The notes: generated from the letters alone by a model not told the origin. A stretch of 64,000 nt of DNA from Plecoglossus altivelis (GCA_036571765.1 BROE01000025.1:2674855-2738854), one strand, 5' to 3'. Numbered from the stretch's first letter, positions 23,071-36,600 are shown. A program made the numbers and translations.

Positions 23071-24317
23071 ATGTCTTACATCTCCAGACTCCCGCCCTCC
23101 TGGAACGACAGGCCGCCCCCTCGCCAGGTGGACGTCGACCTGAGCTCCCCCGGCCTGGCCGTGGTCCAGCTGGAACGACTGCTCTACACGGGGAAGGCGA
23201 TCGTCTGCCATGCCGACGAGGTCTGGCCCAAGCTCTACATCGGAGACCAGTAAGTGGCCGAGCGGCTGGCTGACCGGCTGGCCGACTAACGCCCTGACTA
23301 ACTCGCGAGCTAAGTCCCAGTTGGGGTCCATGGCACAGAGCCACGGAAGCCGCTCGTAAATCTGCTTCGAATGCAGGCAGCGTAACTGGATCCGCCTCCA
23401 GCTGGGCTCTGCTAGTGGAGCCTGAGCTGACATACTTGCACTGAGGCTCTAGCTGTTGACCTCTTGGGATCTGCTATGCCTTCCAGATATTCACAGTCTC
23501 CATATCCTCCAGCCTGCGGCATGTCAGTTAAAGCTGCCTTCCCATCCACAATTGTTGTACTGAACTACGATACCAAGCCAGCTGATATCTCCCATGACTA
23601 TTGTACTAAACTACAGCGCTGGATCCACTAGATCTTCTTGATTCCAAGTTATTGCGCAATAGTCCCGTCGGTCTTAACCCAAATACATAGTCTCCGTTCA
23701 TGATTGAAACCAAGGGCTAACGGCCGGGTGTTTGGGTGTAGGAGCAGCGCGGACAACCGAAGTGGGCTGGCCCTCCATGGCGTCACGCACGTCTTGAACG
23801 CAGCCCACAGCAGGCTGAGGGGAGGGGCAGAGACCTACCAGGGCATGAACATCACCTACCTGGGCATCGAGGGCCGCGACTGCTGCAACTACGACATGAG
23901 CGCCAACTTCCAGACGGCGGCCGATTTCATCAACCGGGCACTCAGTGGAGGAGGTGAGGAGGAGGGGGGAGGGAGAAGATGAGGATGGGTGGGTGGGGAG
24001 GAGGTTGGGGAGTAAGGGAAGTGAGAGAGAGGGAGGGAGCAGATGAGTTGAACGTTGCAGTCACGCTGTTTAAACCTGACCGTGCTCTCTGGCGCTCTCT
24101 GTTGGCCGTCTCAGGTACAGTTCTGGTCCACTGTGCGGTTGGTGTGAGCCGCTCTGCTACGCTAGTCCTGGCCTATCTCATGCTAAAGCAGCACCTAACC
24201 CTGGTGGAGGCTATATGCGCAGTGAAGGACAACCGTGGCATCATCCCTAATAGAGGCTTCCTCCGACAGCTCATCAAACTCGACGCCAAGATCCACGGAA
24301 AGCACCGTCAATCGTAG
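23071..24317 (+). CDS. dusp26: Dual-specificity phosphatase, DUSP26-like (3 exons)
   Basis: A small atypical dual-specificity phosphatase. The DUSP26 family dephosphorylates MAP kinases and other phospho-Ser/Thr/Tyr substrates. Exons 23071-23249, 23742-23953 and 24115-24317 give 197 aa (human DUSP26 is 211). The segment [22 protein letters not shown] of DUSP26 is present ([20 protein letters not shown]), followed by [10 protein letters not shown], a general-acid loop GIEGRD, and the signature HCAVGVSRS (Cys137, Arg143; HCX5R intact), then [18 protein letters not shown] and [14 protein letters not shown]. The N-terminal 30 residues differ from human DUSP26. DUSP13/DUSP27 relatives share the fold, but the pre-catalytic sequence and the nearby RNF122 (both 8p12 in human) favour DUSP26. 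Confidence 0.85.
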
Positions 24318-24572
24318 CGGAAGTTTATTTGATAATCCACTTGTTGTGAGTTTCTGAGTCTTATAGGTTTACAATGGGGAAAGTTTTCTAATCAGACACT
24401 GTTCTGCAAAAACAGGATTTCACACTGTATTATGTGTTTGCACAACCTATTTCATGTCAACAAAATTGTTGTTGGTCACATGTGGTATTCTGTAGCACGT
24501 GTGCGCATGTTTAATATGAGGGCTATTGTGTAATTTGTGCATATTTGGGTATGTTTTTGTCTGTCATAAATT

Positions 24573-24578
24573 AATAAA
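24573..24578 (+). terminator. Poly(A) signal of the DUSP26-like gene
   Basis: AATAAA about 255 bp past the stop codon in AT-rich sequence. Confidence 0.6.
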
Positions 24579-25077
24579 CATTTCGAACTTCCCATTTTTT
24601 ATGGTATTGTGAAATTTTGCTGACATATAACCCCTGCCCCAGTGGCACTTTCCCACAAGAGCACTTATAAAACCGCTGATGCCCTGAAAAGAACTCACTT
24701 TAAAATGCAAACTGCTGGTGGCCAGCCAATTAACATGTGCCTGGATGATATTGTAGTTTAAAATCACAATTCAGTTTTGATCGTGCCCTGTCAACACAAC
24801 TGATAGATGGTTTGAGTAGGGGGTTTGCCGCCATGGTTTTCACAACATAAGATCAAGTACTTTCGCAAGCGAGGTTTTCCAGGTGTCTGGCATTATTACC
24901 GACCGGCTAGAAAGCCCGTGTATCTTCCTGTGCTTGTGTGAGAGAGATGTGTGTGTGTGAAACTCGTTTAATTACATACCGTCAAAGATGAGAAACATTC
25001 GCCGCAGGATTATCGCATGTCAAACAGGGCATTCCAGACTTCCTCTACAGCGCGCACTTCCTGCACACTCGTGTACC
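24579..25077. other. Intergenic DNA between the DUSP26-like gene and GGH
   Basis: Unique sequence, AT-rich on the left. I see no gene, repeat array or RNA gene in it. Confidence 0.5.
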
Positions 25078-25084
25078 TATAAAG
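25078..25084 (+). promoter_or_regulatory. TATA box candidate of GGH
   Basis: TATAAAG lies 92 bp upstream of the GGH start codon. That would place transcription start near 25108 and leave a 5' UTR of about 60 bp. The spacing is plausible but rests on one motif. Confidence 0.45.
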
Positions 25085-25169
25085 AGTTGACTTGATCTCT
25101 CTCCCTACACAGCCTGAAAGAGAAACCTACCTGCAATAATATAACACTAAGTGTTCACAGCGACTTGCA

Positions 25170-26251
25170 ATGTTCAGCGCAGTTTTTCTCCTTTGCTGTC
25201 AACTGTGTGTCAGTTGGAGCAACGCAAGGCCGTCTGGAGGGAATCTAGGTCCAACTAACAACAGACCGATTATCGGTGAGTCCGTGATCGAAATAGGCTT
25301 CGTCGTAGTTTATGAACACCTTCCCCCCCCCCCCCCATACACGCTCTTAACATAAAGTTTGTTTTATTCACTCCTTATTTTAGAGGTCGTCTGACAACTT
25401 TGACATGTCGTTCTTTCTTCTAAATGTTGTTTTGCTTCCAAATAATTTCGCACAGGTATTCTGACACAGGAGGTCGTGGACGATGAAATGAAACCGTTCG
25501 GGAAGACTTACATACCGTCTTGTTACGTCAAGTATTTAGAATCGGCGGGTAGCCGGGTTATGCCAATCAGGTACACAGCTATACCTTTCACTACACTTTG
25601 CCAATCGTGCAAGCTTGAAACCGAAGCGCAGCACCTGACCGCACAACTACCTTAGTGATTTTCTGTGAAGTGGCAGTGGAGTTGCAGTCTTGCCGTGTCA
25701 TCTCCTGATCGACGGTTTGTTTGACAGGTTGACCCACACCGTTAAAGAGTACGAGGACATCTTCAAGCGCATCAATGGGTGGGTTCATGGTGTAAACAGT
25801 ACACAGTTACTCCAGTAACTCCAGTAACTGGTCCAGTTCGATCTGTTTCATAATACTACAATATGGATTGTTATACATATGACATATGTTTGCCAGTTAT
25901 AGATTAATAAAGGTATTGATTTGTAGATGAATGGAAAGGCAAAGAAACTGAAGGATAGATGCTAAAAAAATTTGTTGGATAAATAAATGGATGGATGTAT
26001 GAAAGGACAGACGAATGGAGCAGTTTTGACTGTCAGAATTCCACTGATGGAGCTGTTTTCCAGCCTGTTGCTGATCGGAGGAGCTTCGAACCTGGAGAAG
26101 TCCGACTTCTCCAGGGTGGCTCAGATCTTCTACAGGCTGGCCCTGAAGGTCAGTGTGCACCAGAACCAGACGTCACATCATTGACTACCTCTATGATCGA
26201 TAATGTTTGTCAGTCTGTTTATAATCGTCACCTCTTTCTTTTCTCCCCCCC

Positions 26252-26284
<33 letters not shown>

Positions 26285-26310
26285 CTTGCCTGCCTGCCTG
26301 CCTGCCTGCC

Positions 26311-26346
<36 letters not shown>

Positions 26347-28292
26347 CACCCTCAGGCCAACGATGCAGGAGACGTGTTCCCCATCTGGGGCACCTGTCTG
26401 GGGTTACAGCTGCTGACCTACCTGGTGGCAGGACAGAACCTTCTGACCAAAACCCCGGCTGAGAACCTAGCGCTCCCTCTCAACCTCACAGCAGGTGGGC
26501 CCCGGCACCGACAGCCCCTCAACTCTATAGATAGCATCAAGTTAGCATCAAGTTAGCATCAAGTTCGCATTCCAGTTAGCATCAAGTTCGCATCCAGTTA
26601 GCATCAAGTTCGCATCCAGTTAGCATCAAGGACTGTTTAAGCGTCAGAGACTCCCAGAAGCAGTAGAAGGAGATTTCTCTTAGTCACAAATTGACACTCA
26701 CTTAAAATATGTAACAAACGCTTCCTTGTTCACACATTCCTTGGTGAACAACAGTTATTTACGGATACAGTAAATGTGTCAGTGACCCAGCAGAGGTCAG
26801 TAGTAGACCTCTTGGATCGTGAATAAATAACAAACAAGGTATTGTATCCAACTACTGTTTACATACTAAGAATGCAACTAAAAACCATATCAGCATGACT
26901 CCTGAGAGACGAGATTTGTTACCAACTTGCGCCTCTGCTCCCTTCTTATCTCTACTTTTCTCTCTCTCTCCTCCCTCTCTCTGTTCTCTCTCTGTTCTCC
27001 CTCCCTCTCTGTTCTCTCTCTCTCTCTTCTCCCTCTCACTCTGTTCTCTCTCTCTGTTCTCTCCTCCCTCTCACTCTGTTCTCTCTCTCTTCTCCCTCTC
27101 TGTTCTCTTTGTTCTCTCTCTCTCTGTGTGTCTCTCTCTGTTCTCTCCTCCTAATCATTCTGTTCTCTCTCTGTCTCTCTCTTCTTCCTCTTCCTCTGTT
27201 CTGTCTCTCTTTGTCTCTCTCTTCTTCCTCTTCCTCTGTTCTGTCTCTCTCTCTTCTCCCTCTCTGTTCTCTTTGTTCTCTCTCTCTCTGTTCTCTCTCT
27301 CTCTGTCTCTCTCTCTCGCTCTGTCTTTCTCGCTCTCTCTCGCTCTTGCTAGAGGCCCATTCCAGTCAGATATTTCAGAGTTTTCCCCGCGAGGTTCTGA
27401 CAGCTCTAACCCAGGAGCCTCTGACCGGGAACTTCCACAACTATGGCGTGACAGAGAAGGTAGTGTACCTCCATCTACCCTGCCGTGAGCAGGTTCAGGT
27501 CCCCCTTGCCTTGCCCCCCCCCCTCAGCCCCCAGCCCCCCACATCTCACAGGTGTGTCCTTCTTTTAAAGACTTTCGTGGAAAATAAAGAGCTACACACT
27601 TTCTTCTCCATCCTGTCCACTAACGTCGCGTCGAACGGCGCTGTCTTTGTCTCTACAATGGAAGGTTAGCGATCAATCGCTCGTCACGGAATCGGAGTTT
27701 AGGCTGTCGCAAGCCACAACATGTTGATCGTGTATTTTGCAACGATAAAATCTATGTTGCGACAGTGTTACATCCATATGACAGCGTGATTACTGTGTTT
27801 TTCGGACGATTGCAGGGAAGAAATATCCATTTTACGGAGTCCAGTGGCACCCAGAGGTGAATCGTTTCATGTGGAAAATGAATGTGAACTTCCCTCATTC
27901 TCCTAATGCTGTGAGAGTGTCCTCTCTACTGGCTGAATTCTTTGTCAATGAAGGTAAATATTTTTGGCTCCAACTACTAAAGTTGACTCAAACTTTCCAA
28001 AGGTATATTGTATCTTATTGTATTTAAATAACTGTGTAGTTTATGGATAAACTCGAGGCACTATCAATGCTCTATGATTCACCTGTGTTCTATTCGACTG
28101 GGTTATTTAGTGTTATGTTATATTTGATTCCATCCATGTCTATTTCCATGGCAACAACTCTGGTGTATGGAAGGCAGGAGAAGTTTGCATACCTTCAGCT
28201 CACCTGAAGAGGAGGCTGCGTCTCTGATCTATAATTACACACCAATGTACACTGCAAACTTCACATCCTACCAGCAGATCTACTTCTTCTGA
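25170..28292 (+). CDS. ggh: Gamma-glutamyl hydrolase (9 exons)
   Basis: GGH is a lysosomal/secreted cysteine peptidase that trims gamma-linked poly-glutamate tails from folates and antifolates. Exons 25170-25275, 25456-25570, 25728-25778, 26064-26148, 26356-26494, 27353-27459, 27571-27664, 27816-27953 and 28174-28292, in phase, give 317 aa (human 318). A hydrophobic signal peptide (about 1-18) opens the protein. The class I glutamine-amidotransferase-like fold shows [18 protein letters not shown], the nucleophile elbow [10 protein letters not shown] (Cys133) and the catalytic His in GVQWHPEV (His244); human has Cys134 and His244. N-linked sequons include NLT and NYT. Introns 4 and 5 end in long pyrimidine repeats. 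Confidence 0.96.
26254..26345. repeat. TGCC/TGTC microsatellite before GGH exon 5
   Basis: About 14 TGCC units pass directly into about 8 TGTC units, ending about ten bases before the exon 5 acceptor AG. It serves as an extended pyrimidine-rich tract. Confidence 0.9.
26530..26632. repeat. AGTTAGCATCAAGTTCGCATCC minisatellite
   Basis: About five imperfect copies of a 10 + 12 bp composite unit in GGH intron 5. Confidence 0.8.
26940..27350. repeat. CT-rich polypyrimidine block before GGH exon 6
   Basis: About 400 bp of TCTCTCTGTTCTCTCTC-type sequence ends at the exon 6 acceptor. On the other strand it is a long purine tract. Serine/leucine open frames here are artefacts. Confidence 0.85.
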
Positions 28293-28489
28293 CAGGCAGA
28301 ACTGACAGGAACACCGTTTGATTCCGTTCCCACAAAGGAAAAGCGTTCTTCTATTTTTTTTTTTTTTAAGTTTTATATATTTTTTAAATTCTATATGTTT
28401 TAAGTTTTGTATACGGGGCAAATGTTGCTGACTTGTGCTCCAGTTCACATGACTATTGTATCGTCCTAGTTCTGAAAATAGAAATCCAT

Positions 28490-28495
28490 ATTAAA
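28490..28495 (+). terminator. Poly(A) signal of GGH (ATTAAA variant)
   Basis: ATTAAA about 200 bp past the stop codon. No AATAAA is closer. Confidence 0.4.
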
Positions 28496-29165
28496 AAGGA
28501 ACAGCGTTTCCTGATCGTTACCTTGCATTTTGTCGTTGTTGACATGTAGGTTATATCATATTATTCTACAGAAGAGACTCACAACCATCTTTTAGCCACC
28601 CCCACATGCAGCCTCGCCGTCACAACACAGGCATACCACTGACACCCGATCAAGTTCAACAACGATTGGTTCCCACAGTTGTCGGTCGTGGCTGCGGGGG
28701 CGGGGAGAGCGATGCAGCCGCTCCAGTTCCTTTTCTATGTAGAAAATGATACTGGGTCAGTATGTCGTTTTACAGTTAAAGACCGTTGCTTCAACGATAG
28801 ATTCGCCGTGCCTTTGCAGTTTCTTTGAAGTTAGGATGTAAAATGCACGTTCTAGGAAGAGAAAGTGACACACCGAATTGCTGGGGAAGCCTCGCGTCTT
28901 GTGTACAGGCTGCTAAAGGACAAAGCCCTCTGTCCTTCTGGGTTTTGAGATAACTTTAAATTGGATCTGAACCATTGTGTCGTTGGACCCACGCCGCTTT
29001 TGTCTCGCTACTCTGAGTAGCCCACCGCCCTTACCTCGGAAGTGTGAGCAACATAATATTATCACTTCTGGATCGGGGCGCGGAACGTTTCATTTGTAGG
29101 CTATTCGTTTACTAGATTTAAAAAAAAAAAATCGTTTCTCATCAACGGTCATCTCTGGTGCATTA
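28496..29165 (+). promoter_or_regulatory. GGH-RNF122 spacer, RNF122 promoter and 5' UTR
   Basis: No gene. GC content rises around 28690-28720 (GCTGCGGGGGCGGGGAGAGC, an SP1-type GC box) and around 28990-29080. RNF122 transcription probably starts in this interval. The exact start is not visible. Confidence 0.4.
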
Positions 29166-30017
29166 ATGCACCCGTTTCAGTGGTGTAACGGTGAGTCATT
29201 TTCGTTGTCCCCATTGATGTGACGCTACGAGCAGCATCTCTATCGCGGATCCATGTGATGGATGTTCATATCTCTGTCCACCCCTCCCGCACCGCCCCCC
29301 CCCCCAGCCCTGTTAATCGCCATGATAGGTTGCGACTTCGACTTTTTTTTGTCGTAGCCTATTCTAAATTGAATGTTTACGTTGTATTTTTTCATGACTG
29401 TACCCTGTTGAATTCTCAATTACATATTTACTTCATATTTCATTTAACAGCTCGTTCCCAATCTATACAATCTGTTTCTAAGTTGTTCACGTCATTACGG
29501 CCAGCCACTGGCCTCATTGAACTAACTAGTCCCCACAGAGTATAAATGGACCCATAGACTGCAAGGTTTATAAAAGGGTTGGAGTTGAGGACTGGAATGT
29601 CATTCATACCAACTGTCCACGTCTCTCTGTGGCGGCACTGTTTTCGCCTGGGATTTTTTGTTGTCACATCTTGAGTTTACGGTGTTAAACACAGATAGCT
29701 CTGTATGCCTTCGGGCAGATGGCGTGCGTGCGTGCGTGCGTGTGTGTGTGTGTGTGTGGGGGGGGGGGGGTGAAGGTAAATGTCCACATAGGGAAGAAAA
29801 TGGAAGCCGTATTGAAAGTCTGAGGATTAGAGGTAATGTCCCAATGACATTGGGCCATTGTTGGTTATTGTTTTGTGCAGGTAGTGATGCTGTCAGGCCT
29901 TTTCTGATGAGTGTGATACATACAAGCCTGGTTCTGTCAGACTGACAATATCATGTTCAGACAACAAGGACAATTACACCCTTTGTGCCTTTCAACTCTC
30001 TCTCTCTCTTTCTCTCT

Positions 30018-30091
<74 letters not shown>

Positions 30092-31121
30092 GACTCGCAG
30101 TCTATTACTAGATTTGATGTGCCTCTTGTCTACTAGCAGTAAGGTTGTATTTACAGTAAGTATCAACCAGGCGAAACCATCACACCGCAGAATACTGTAT
30201 ACAATTCAATTATTATGTATCACTCCACATGGACAAATGCTATTTGTAGAGGGATGCATTCCTGTCTGTGACCTAACAGCCTGGAACAGCTTTTGTGTTT
30301 GATGTCAACCCATTTTAGCGTGTGAAAGCAAGCAGCAAGGACAGAGGACAGTGTCATATTGAGTTGCTTCGTAGTCCGTTGTCTCAATAGCGTTGAAGGA
30401 CACAACCAAGATTTGTGTGGAATAACAACAATTAAAAACACAAAAAAACACTTGCAGCATATAGAGCAGAACGTCAACAGATATCTCGGATCACAATCGC
30501 AGACCAGATAACTGTCTGGTCCTCGGTTCTAGAATAAGATGTCTGTCTGGTCCTCAGTTCTAGAATAAGATGTCTGTCGGGGTCCTCAGTTCTAGAATAA
30601 GATGTCTGTCTGGTCCTCAGTTCTAGAATAATATGTCTGTCTGGTCCTCAGTTCTAGAATAATATGTCTGTCTGGTCCTCAGTTATAGAATAAGATGTCT
30701 GTCTGGTCCTCAGTTCTAGAATAATATGTCTGTCTGGTCCTCAGTTCTAGAATAAGATGTCTGTCGGGGTCCTTAGTTCTTGAATAAGATGTCTGTCTGG
30801 TCCTCAGTTCTAGAATAATATGTCTGTCTGGTCCTCAGTTCTAGAATAATATGTCTGTCTGGTCCTCAGTTCTAGAATAGGATGTCTGTCGGGGTCCTCA
30901 GTTCTAGAATGATAATCTCAGTTGGGATGTATAAGGGGCACATTCACAGTTCTATAATAACAAACAGGAGCTTTTCTCTCAAATCATCTAGCGGTCCTGG
31001 CACCATGGCAACCATGTGCCTCTCGAGAATGCCAATATATAGGTCAGTGGTCATATGGGGCTTCTCCTAGAGACAGTCCATACAGAGAGCGAGAGAGAGA
31101 GACAGCAGAGAGACAGCAAGA

Positions 31122-31161
<40 letters not shown>

Positions 31162-33640
31162 CAGACGCATGACCTACATTTCAGATTGTCGATCTGGGGT
31201 ATCACAGGTGATGGCAACGACTGTAATTACACGTGATGCGCGTAGACCTGAACACACGCATGCTCCCACCCCCTCTATCTCTCCTCCCGCCGTGGTGCCC
31301 AGGCCTTCATCTGTGTCGGAGTGAAGCACATGCTGCACTGTGCGGTCTAAAGACATAGCAGGGTAACTTATGTGTCTAGGCAAAAGAGTGAGTCAGACCT
31401 TGTCCGGGGGAATGGTATTGACTCGCGGGGCACCAGAGTCTCTAATGCAGTAGAGGGATATGGAGCAGCATGTCTGGGTGCAGCTTTGAGGAGAGGGAGA
31501 CGAGGAGGAGACTCATCGATTTCCTCACCGCCGAGCCTGACAGATAGGTCCTTGTTCCCCCCAGAGTAAGTGGAGCTAACAGAAATAATACCACACAGAT
31601 CAATGCACTAAACACAAGAAAACTCCACTTTGGGTTTTTGATTTGTTTTCGAGGGGGGGAAAGATTTTCCGAAGGACTAGCTGGGGATGAGAGACACTCG
31701 TTGGTTGGACATGGGGATGTGTATAGCTCAGTGGTAGAACATGGGGATGGGTCCAGCTCAGTGGTAGAACATGGGGATGGGTACAGCTCATTGGTAGAAC
31801 ATGGGGACGGGTACAGCTCAGTGGTAGAGCATGGGGATGGGTACAGCTCAGTGGTAGAACATGGGGATGGGTCCAGCTCAGTGGTAGAACATGGGGATGG
31901 GTACAGCTCAGTGGTAGAACATGGGGACGGGTACAGCTCAGTGGTAGAGCATGGGGATGGGTACAGCTCAGTGGTAGAGCATGGTAGAGCATTTAATCAG
32001 AGATCACCAGGACACAGCCCCCCACACACCTGCACAGCCCATCAGGTGGAGATAGGATCTGGGAATATCTCAGCAGTCATAGTTTTGAACATCATCAGAT
32101 CAGGAGCACACGAGTTCGAATCCCCTACACCCCACCTGTATGTTACCGTGAATACAAGCATCTGCTACATGAATACATGATTATGCACAAGCTGTCTGAA
32201 GGCAGCCCTGCTGTTTTGGTGGCCTGCGAAGAGCAGGAAAGAGGCTCGTTTCCTTTTGGACAAGGCAGAGGACAGCACGAGCACCATCCAAATGACCCCG
32301 TTCACAACCTGCCTTCTATGTCATGTATCACAACACGTTCCTGTTTTACAGGCCAACAACTTCTCGTTTGGAATTGCCCTCCTCGGTGACATTTTCGCTT
32401 GACAGAAAAGAGATAATTATAGCAAACCGAGATTATTCATGCGTCAGAAGAATTAGTCTCACAGTTTACCGCTGTGGGAAACAGACCGAGTGTCGGGATA
32501 GAAATCACGTCTTGTGCAAATTACAGTCCAGTTGCCTGGATACAGCGATGTTGTGTTTCCATTTCACAGCTAGCGTTAGCTGACTGAGAAAACCTTGGGT
32601 CCGTCAGGGGGTGGGCCAGCTCAAGGTCTGCGGTGCCCTTATCTTGGACATTCATTTGTGAATGTTCAACCAAGTCCTGGTGGTGTGTTTATTCCTCATG
32701 GATTAGCGTGAAAGAAACATGAATAATTTCTGTGTGTGTTTGAGAGAGAGGGAGGTAATGTTTTTGAAAAACAAAAAGCATGATAGAAGTGTGCGTGTGT
32801 GTCGCTCCAATCTCTTGGCTGGTATCAGAAACGGACACAGCTGCAGCAGCCTTGACCCTCCGCTGCTCATGAGAGTGCCCGTGATCGTGCGCGCGTGTGT
32901 TTCTCAACCCGGGGTTGCATCCTGTTTAGCACGCCAATTTGCTCGCCAATTTTCCCCTGTAGAACTGTGTTTGTCTGCTTGGCGGGACGCACGTGTCCTA
33001 AACCTACTTGTCTCCTCCACGAGCGTGCTTCTGTGTTACAATACTAGCGATCACGTGTTCATTCGGTGCCCTTCTGATCACTCAAGATGCTGACGACATC
33101 TGTACTCGTGTGTACTTGTGTCCTCCGTAGGGTGCTTCTGTGGTCTGGGACTGGTCTACTCCAACAAGTCGTGCACCATGCCTCCCATCACCTTCCAGGA
33201 TCTGCCCCTCAACATCTACATGGTCATCTTCGGCACCGGCATCTTCGTCTTCATCCTTAGCCTCGTCTTCTGCTGCTACTTCATCAGGTGAGAGGATGAA
33301 GGCAGAGGGAGGGAGAGAGAGGGAGAGGGAAAGAGAGGGAGAGAGAGGGGGGAAAGAGAGTGAGAGGGAGAGAGAGAGGGAAAGAGGGAGAGAGAAACAT
33401 CCAAGGAGACGTGAGCCGAGAGCGCAGGAGAAACGCACAGAAGAACGCTAGAAACATGAAGGCTGGCTCGTTTGTCTCTGTTGACAATGAACTCCCCGAT
33501 GAGCAGGGGGACGGTGGGACGACAGGATATGAGGCATTGGTGTGACAGGATATGAGGCATTTGTGTGCCAGGATATGAGGGTGAAGGAAGTGTGAGGGCT
33601 GTTGTCAGGGTGGCCAGGGGAGCGGGGGTTTACTCTGTGT

Positions 33641-33672
<32 letters not shown>

Positions 33673-36600
33673 TGCGACCCCACCACCACCATACACACGC
33701 ACAACAGCACTCCTAAACCCAGAGAACAACGCTGCAGCATGTTGTTGGAATAAGTTCAGGTATTAGACATGGTTTCCTGCCATTAGCGCAATGATTTATA
33801 GAAGGAGGTGGGAGGAAAAGAGAGAGAGAGGGGGGAAGGGAAGAAATAAATGCCTTCCCACTCTAAATCCCAAAACAATGTAGGGTAAATGATTGGTTAT
33901 ATTTTGTCAACACCCTTGAAATGGGCTCCAAACTGTTCTCTTCAAACAGTAAAGAAATGCCAGTGGCACAAGACAGGCCTAGTAATGAATAACTGTTGTT
34001 TTTCAAGCCTTTGGCAAGGTTTCTCTTGTTACTGGTCAGCGAAAGCACAGATTACCCAAGACAGGGTGTGCTCTCGATGCACCCAGGAATGTTAGAGCGT
34101 TAGAAAGCTGGCAGTTTGGGCAATCTTGGGCTTCTTCGGTTGCCATAGCGCTGCTGAGAGAAACCGCCATACTCAAGGCCCTCAGTTCAATGTCATCGCA
34201 ACCTTGGATCAATGTTTGATCTTAGAACACAGAAGTTTGCATTTCGTGGGACCTGCAGGAACTCTTTGTGTAGAGCGACTGATGTCTGAGTTAGATAAAA
34301 GCCAACTGTTGCTCCTAAAAACAAATCAATCATGCAAACATGCAAAGGATGGTAAAAGCAAGTTACTGTATTACACAGTAATGTCATGAAAACAGTCCGT
34401 TTTTCAATGGAACCTTGAATAAACAGTCTTGAAGTTTAGGTGACAGTTGGCTTACCGGGTGGCGGTAAGCATGGCTGGTTGGTAGTTAGTGTAGCTGGTT
34501 GGTAGTTAATGTAGCTGGTTGGTAGTTAGTGTAGCTGGTTGGTAGTGAGTGTGGTTGGTTGGTAGTTAGTGTAGCTGGTTGGTAGTTAGTGTAGCTGGTT
34601 GGTTGGTAGTTAGTGTAGCTGGTTGGTAGTTAGTGAGGCTGGTTGGTAGTTAGTGTAGCTGGTTGGTAGTTAGTATGGTTGGTTGGTAGTTAGTGTGGTT
34701 GGTTGGTAGTTAGTGTGGCTGGTTGGTAGTTAGTGTAGCTGGTTGGTTGGTAGTTAGTGTAGCTGGTTGGTAGTTAGTGAAGCTGGTTGGTAGTTAGTGG
34801 GGCTGGTTGGTAGTTAGTGTAGCTGGTTGGTTGGTGGTTAATGTAGCTGGTTGGTAGTTAGTGTAGCTGGTTGGTAATTAGTGGGGCTGGTTGGTGGCTG
34901 TCTGCCGAAAGCTTTGTTCTTTGATTGCTGGTTGATAATTCCAGTCCACGGAGAGAGGTTAGACAGCCTTAGTGCCTCTAAGAAGACAAAGCAGATGATT
35001 CACGAGTCACTTCCCACACTCAACACACCAATCACAGGAGGTCTCTCCAGGAGGGAAGAGAGTGACGGCAGCTTCATTTATAGACCAGGGTGATTCATAA
35101 CCATGGTGATGAGCAGGCCTGCTGTTTCCAGTCATTCTGTCTGCCCCCATGTCATCCCTTTCTCACTTCCTGCCTCCTCCGAGATTCTAAACCTGTTTTT
35201 TCGCTGGTTGTCTGGCATCGTGGCCAGGTTCCGTCTTTCACTCCAGGAGTCTCTTTTAAAAGCGTTTTTCACAGAGAGATTGTCACCAACGATCTCTATA
35301 CTCCCCTCCTCCCCCTCCTCCCCCCCCTCCCTCCCTTCCTCCTCTCGCTCAGCTGCCTGTATTGTGCCGTGTAGAGAATGACACGCATGTAAAGTGTGTA
35401 TCCTCGCCTTGTTCTGGATGACCACGCATCAGCGGTGATCAGCAAAAACAACAAACAAACCTCGACAGCTAAACAATAAACCAATCAGACGAGTAAACAA
35501 TAACAAAAATGCCCTTTTAGTGAGGCTCGACCAACTTCTTTGTGATCTTCATATTACCAGTCATTATGATTAATTACTTCTCCCCCCCCCCTTGAAACTT
35601 TCATTGGACGGTCAACGCGCACGCACGCATGCACGCACACGTGCACACACACATGCACTCACGCACCAGCTCCTTCTCACGCTCACACACACATTCTCAC
35701 ACATGTAGTATCGTTTAGGTGTGTCTGAATAGGTTGAAATGCTTCTCATCTGAGCAATAAAGGACGGCCTGCAGCGCTACTTGACATGGACCACAAGAAA
35801 CAACACTGTCATTAGCTCCACCTGTGTGTGTGCGCGAGTGTGTGCCTGCCGATCGGCGCGTCCATCCCGCCATCTGTCTGTCTGTCTGTCTGTCTAACCT
35901 CCTGTCTGTGGGCCTGTCTGTTGTCTCTGCAGTAAGCTGCGTCACCAGGCCCAGAGTGAGCGTTTTGGCTACCGAGAGTGAGTAGCACTGCTTCGGGGGT
36001 GGGAGAGAGGGAAGGAAGAGGAGGGGAGCGGGGGGGGAGAGCGGGAGGAGGGAGAGGAGGTACGCGAGGGCCAGGGCGGGGGGCACAGGGAGGGGCGGGG
36101 AGGAGGAGGAGGGAGGAGGAGGAGGAGAGAAACGCTGTTCATACCCATACTCACTCTTAGATTTCCAAGACAACGTTCCACTGCAGGAGGAACTTGCACT
36201 CCCGAATACTTTCAAAACTAATGGTTCGACGCCATTGTCAAAATTGCACAAATGGCAACCGCCCGAAGCCCAGAATTTTAGAAGACGCTTTGTCGATGGG
36301 CTCTGGTCGCCAATTCTAGCAGCTAATGCATTATTGCCCCGGCGTCAACTTCTTACTAAGAGACCTGCACCACGTGGTGTCCATCATCACATGTTCTTCT
36401 GTGCTCCATGTTGGTGTGTCTGTGGCAGCAACGTAGTTATTGTCATTCTAATGTCATAGAATTTGGAAGTACTATACCCAGAGCAGGAACTTCTATACTT
36501 TCTGTATCTGCTCCTTTGAGCTCAGTTTAGACTCTGGTTCCAGTGGTGGGAGTGGAGGGTGTTCTGAGGAAAATGTCCCAGTTCTGTTCCTACAGTGGAA

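Noticed and set aside
26895..27669. Ser/Leu-rich open frames upstream of GGH exons 6 and 7
   Set aside because: They translate the CT-rich tract that serves as the pyrimidine-rich end of intron 5. Only the in-frame exon sequence is coding.
31711..31980. A cluster of tRNA-Ala genes
   Set aside because: Each unit holds only the 5' quarter of a tRNA. Anticodon arm, T arm and acceptor pairing are missing from the units.
31638..32180. 180-codon frame with [10 protein letters not shown] repeats
   Set aside because: It is the translation of the 30-bp tRNA-like array. The period of 30 keeps the frame open without selection.
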